Program-made: the position numbers and the translations under genes
Shown here: in pieces, positions 5,281 to 7,004 of the stretch
How positions within the stretch are numbered: the stretch's first letter is position 1
Layout: each line of letters starts with the position of its first letter
From: Acetobacteraceae bacterium
GTDB taxonomy: Bacteria; Pseudomonadota; Alphaproteobacteria; Acetobacterales; Acetobacteraceae
Direction of reading: 5' to 3'
Assembly: GCA_003164305.1 (NCBI GenBank)
Contig: PLSZ01000224.1
Span: 1-7,004 of the forward strand
Length of the DNA: 7,004 bases
The notes under the pieces: model-generated
Database searches by the model: none
What the model saw: the letters and a program-made list of their open reading frames with translations, nothing else
Told to the model about the DNA's origin: nothing

Positions 5281-6747
5281 TCACGGAAAGACCGGATTGA
5301 CGTCGATGATCGGCGCGCGCTTCGGCAGTTGGGACGCCGACCAGCCGCCGCCCAGTGCCTCGATGAGAGCGACGGAGGCGACGAGGCGGCTTTGCTGGAT
5401 CGACAAAGCGGTTTGTTGATTGCCCAGAAGCAACGTTTGCTCGGTGATGACGCTGGTGTAAGCGACGGTGCCGGCGCGATAGGCGTTGAGCTCGACCTCC
5501 ACCGCCTTGCGCGTGCTGGCGACGGCGATCGCTTCGGCCGCGGCCTGGCGTTCCAGGATGCGCAAGTTGGACAACGCGTCCTCGACCTGTTGGAACGCGG
5601 TCAGAACGGTCTGCCTGTACACCGCGACATACTGATCGTAGGTCGCCTGTGCCGCCCGAACCGCCGCCGGACGCAGGCCGCCGGAATACAATGTCTCCGC
5701 CGCGCTGGCGCCGAGCGACCAGACGCGGTTGCCGGCGTTGAACAACGCGCCCAACGGCGAGCCGGTGAATTCCCCAAGCGCGGACAGCGAAATATCCGGA
5801 TAGTAGGCCGCGACCTGAACCCCGATCAGGGCGTTCTCTTCTTGCATCTGCCGCTCGGCCGCCGCGATGTCGGGCCGGCGCTCCAGCAGCGTCGATGGCA
5901 GGCCGGCGGGCAGCACCGGCACCACGCTGGTCAATGGCGCGGGCGCGATCGTCAGTTCGGACGGCGCGTGGCCGGTCAGCATGGCGATCGCATGCTCATA
6001 TTGCTGGCGTTGCACGCCGACGCCGACCAGTTGCGCCTTGGCCGACTCCAACTGAGCCTGAGCGGTCACCACGTCGGACGACGCCATCGTTCCGGCGCGG
6101 TACTGGTTCTGCACGATGTCCAGCGCGCGCTGATAGGCGGCGACGGTTTCGCGCAACAGTTGTTCCAGCGAATCTTCCGCGCGCAGATCAAAATAATCGG
6201 TCGCCAGCGTGGCCTGCGCCGACAGTTTCGCGTTCGCCAGATCTCCGGCGCCGACCTGCGCCTCGGCGACGTTGCTCTCGATCTGACGGCGCACGCGGCC
6301 CCATACGTCCAGGCTCCAGGTGGCGTTGCCACTGAGCGTGTAGATCGTGGTGGAGGAACGGCCGCCGCCGGTCCCGCCGATCCCGCTGGAGGAAAACCCA
6401 CCGCCGCCGCGGGATTGCGTGACCCCCGCGGTCGCGGTGGCGGTCGGGAACAGCGACGCCCTCGCCTCCCCCACCAGTGCCACGGCGTTACGATACTGCG
6501 CCTCGAACTGTTTCACCGTCTGGTTGGAGACTTCCACCATCCGTTCCAGCCGGTCGAGTTCGGGATCGTTGTACACCGACCACCAGGCACCCTTGTCGAT
6601 GTCGTCGCGCGGCTGGCTGGGTTTCCAGCCGGCGTTTTCCTTGAACTCGGGCGGCACCGGCACGTCGGGACGCTTGTAGTCCGGCCCCACCATGCAGCCC
6701 GCCGCCAGCACCGGCAGCACGAAAAGCACGACATTCAGACGTTTCAT
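5281..6747 (-). CDS. RND efflux outer-membrane channel lipoprotein, NodT/OprM family
   Basis: 488 residues from ATG 6747, with GGGAG 7 nt upstream. A longer in-frame start at 6816 would hide the lipoprotein signal and overlap the pump gene by 73 bp, so I reject it. The signal [18 protein letters not shown] makes Cys18 the lipidated residue, followed by VGPDYKRP (20-27), the usual NodT opening. Other family marks are [11 protein letters not shown] (144-154), [12 protein letters not shown] (283-294) and the paired helix-hairpin repeats [15 protein letters not shown] (216-230) and [15 protein letters not shown] (423-437). These reflect the internal duplication of TolC-like proteins. Trimers form an outer-membrane beta-barrel and periplasmic tunnel for RND pumps. 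A Gly/Ser-rich stretch at 112-133 probably forms a surface loop of the first barrel hairpin. Its start overlaps the pump gene stop as ATGA, implying coupled translation. Cargo is unknown; drugs or other toxic compounds are typical. Confidence 0.95.
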   Translation of the reverse strand: MKRLNVVLFVLPVLAAGCMVGPDYKRPDVPVPPEFKENAGWKPSQPRDDIDKGAWWSVYNDPELDRLERMVEVSNQTVKQFEAQYRNAVALVGEARASLFPTATATAGVTQSRGGGGFSSSGIGGTGGGRSSTTIYTLSGNATWSLDVWGRVRRQIESNVAEAQVGAGDLANAKLSAQATLATDYFDLRAEDSLEQLLRETVAAYQRALDIVQNQYRAGTMASSDVVTAQAQLESAKAQLVGVGVQRQQYEHAIAMLTGHAPSELTIAPAPLTSVVPVLPAGLPSTLLERRPDIAAAERQMQEENALIGVQVAAYYPDISLSALGEFTGSPLGALFNAGNRVWSLGASAAETLYSGGLRPAAVRAAQATYDQYVAVYRQTVLTAFQQVEDALSNLRILERQAAAEAIAVASTRKAVEVELNAYRAGTVAYTSVITEQTLLLGNQQTALSIQQSRLVASVALIEALGGGWSASQLPKRAPIIDVNPVFP

Positions 6748-7004
6748 TCCGCCGCTCCCGGAGCCGGTGCCGGAGTGACCCCGGGGAACCGCCGCCGGAA
6801 CCGGCCGCGCGTCCACAGGCGGAACCGGTCGAGGTAAAGATACAGCACCGGTGTGGTATAAAGCGTCAGCACCTGACTGAGCATCAGCCCTCCGACGATG
6901 GCGATGCCCAAGGGCCGGCGCAGTTCGCCGCCGTCGCCGAAACTCAACGCCAGGGGCAAGGCGCCCAGCATGGCGGCGGTGGTGGTCATCATGATGGGAC
7001 GGAA
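6744..7004 (-). CDS. RND efflux pump inner-membrane subunit, C-terminal fragment (MdtB/MdtC-like)
   Basis: Only the last 86 residues are inside the window; the 5' part lies beyond the right edge. It begins [20 protein letters not shown] and continues through a Gly-rich turn ([14 protein letters not shown]) into the last membrane helix ([20 protein letters not shown]). It ends in a short basic cytoplasmic tail with Pro/Ala residues. [15 protein letters not shown] and LTLYTTPV are hallmarks of the HAE1 RND family and are closest in style to MdtB/MdtC, the proton-driven multidrug exporters. The full protein would be about 1,000-1,050 residues. The TGA overlaps the ATG of the NodT-type channel gene, so pump and channel are in one operon. 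An adaptor (membrane fusion) gene is expected upstream, to the right of this window. Confidence 0.93.
   Translation of the reverse strand, partial: FRPIMMTTTAAMLGALPLALSFGDGGELRRPLGIAIVGGLMLSQVLTLYTTPVLYLYLDRFRLWTRGRFRRRFPGVTPAPAPGAAE

Noticed and set aside
5218..6837. 539-codon open frame on the plus strand
   Set aside because: It is the antisense shadow of the NodT-type channel gene, Arg/Gly/His-rich, with no recognisable motif or ribosome binding site.

Overview
The window is very GC-rich with strongly GC-biased third codon positions. A Tat-type transporter signal, a NodT/RND efflux pair, a partner-switching phosphatase module and a perfect match to the alphaproteobacterial general-stress (EcfG-type) promoter consensus all fit an alphaproteobacterium, perhaps Rhodospirillales/Acetobacteraceae. 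The lineage is an inference; no rRNA or other marker gene is present.

Layout. (i) Positions 1-421 hold no confident gene. There is a possible partial minus-strand frame running off the left edge, separated by an in-frame TAG from an upstream open stretch. (ii) Positions 422-2551 (minus strand) hold a two-gene signalling module. An FHA-SpoIIE/PP2C serine phosphatase is transcribed first. It is followed, after a 168-bp spacer full of GGGAAGCC repeats, by a single protein fusing a STAS anti-sigma-antagonist domain to a GHKL anti-sigma-type kinase domain. (iii) Positions 2552-2790 are a divergent intergenic region. It holds a weak sigma70-like candidate facing the phosphatase and a clear GGAAC-N16-CGTT promoter facing right. 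(iv) Positions 2791-3405 (plus strand) hold a small lipoprotein and a small secreted protein, closely spaced and followed by a good intrinsic-terminator candidate. (v) Positions 3486-5072 (plus strand) encode a Tat-exported family 5 ABC substrate-binding protein with no permease or ATPase genes beside it. (vi) Positions 5073-5280, between convergent genes, hold two perfect hairpins with complementary loops and a 22-bp tandem repeat. (vii) Positions 5281-7004 (minus strand) hold the tail of an RND inner-membrane pump and its NodT-type outer-membrane channel, overlapping by 4 bp as ATGA.

How the parts may work together. The phosphatase probably senses a phosphopeptide or partner through its FHA domain and dephosphorylates a STAS serine, perhaps Ser62 of the neighbouring STAS-kinase fusion, while the kinase half phosphorylates it back. 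No sigma factor or other output is visible, so the target is unknown. The lipoprotein/secreted-protein pair looks like a general-stress-response output of the cell envelope. The RND/NodT pair is a tripartite exporter whose periplasmic adaptor and most of whose pump lie beyond the right edge.
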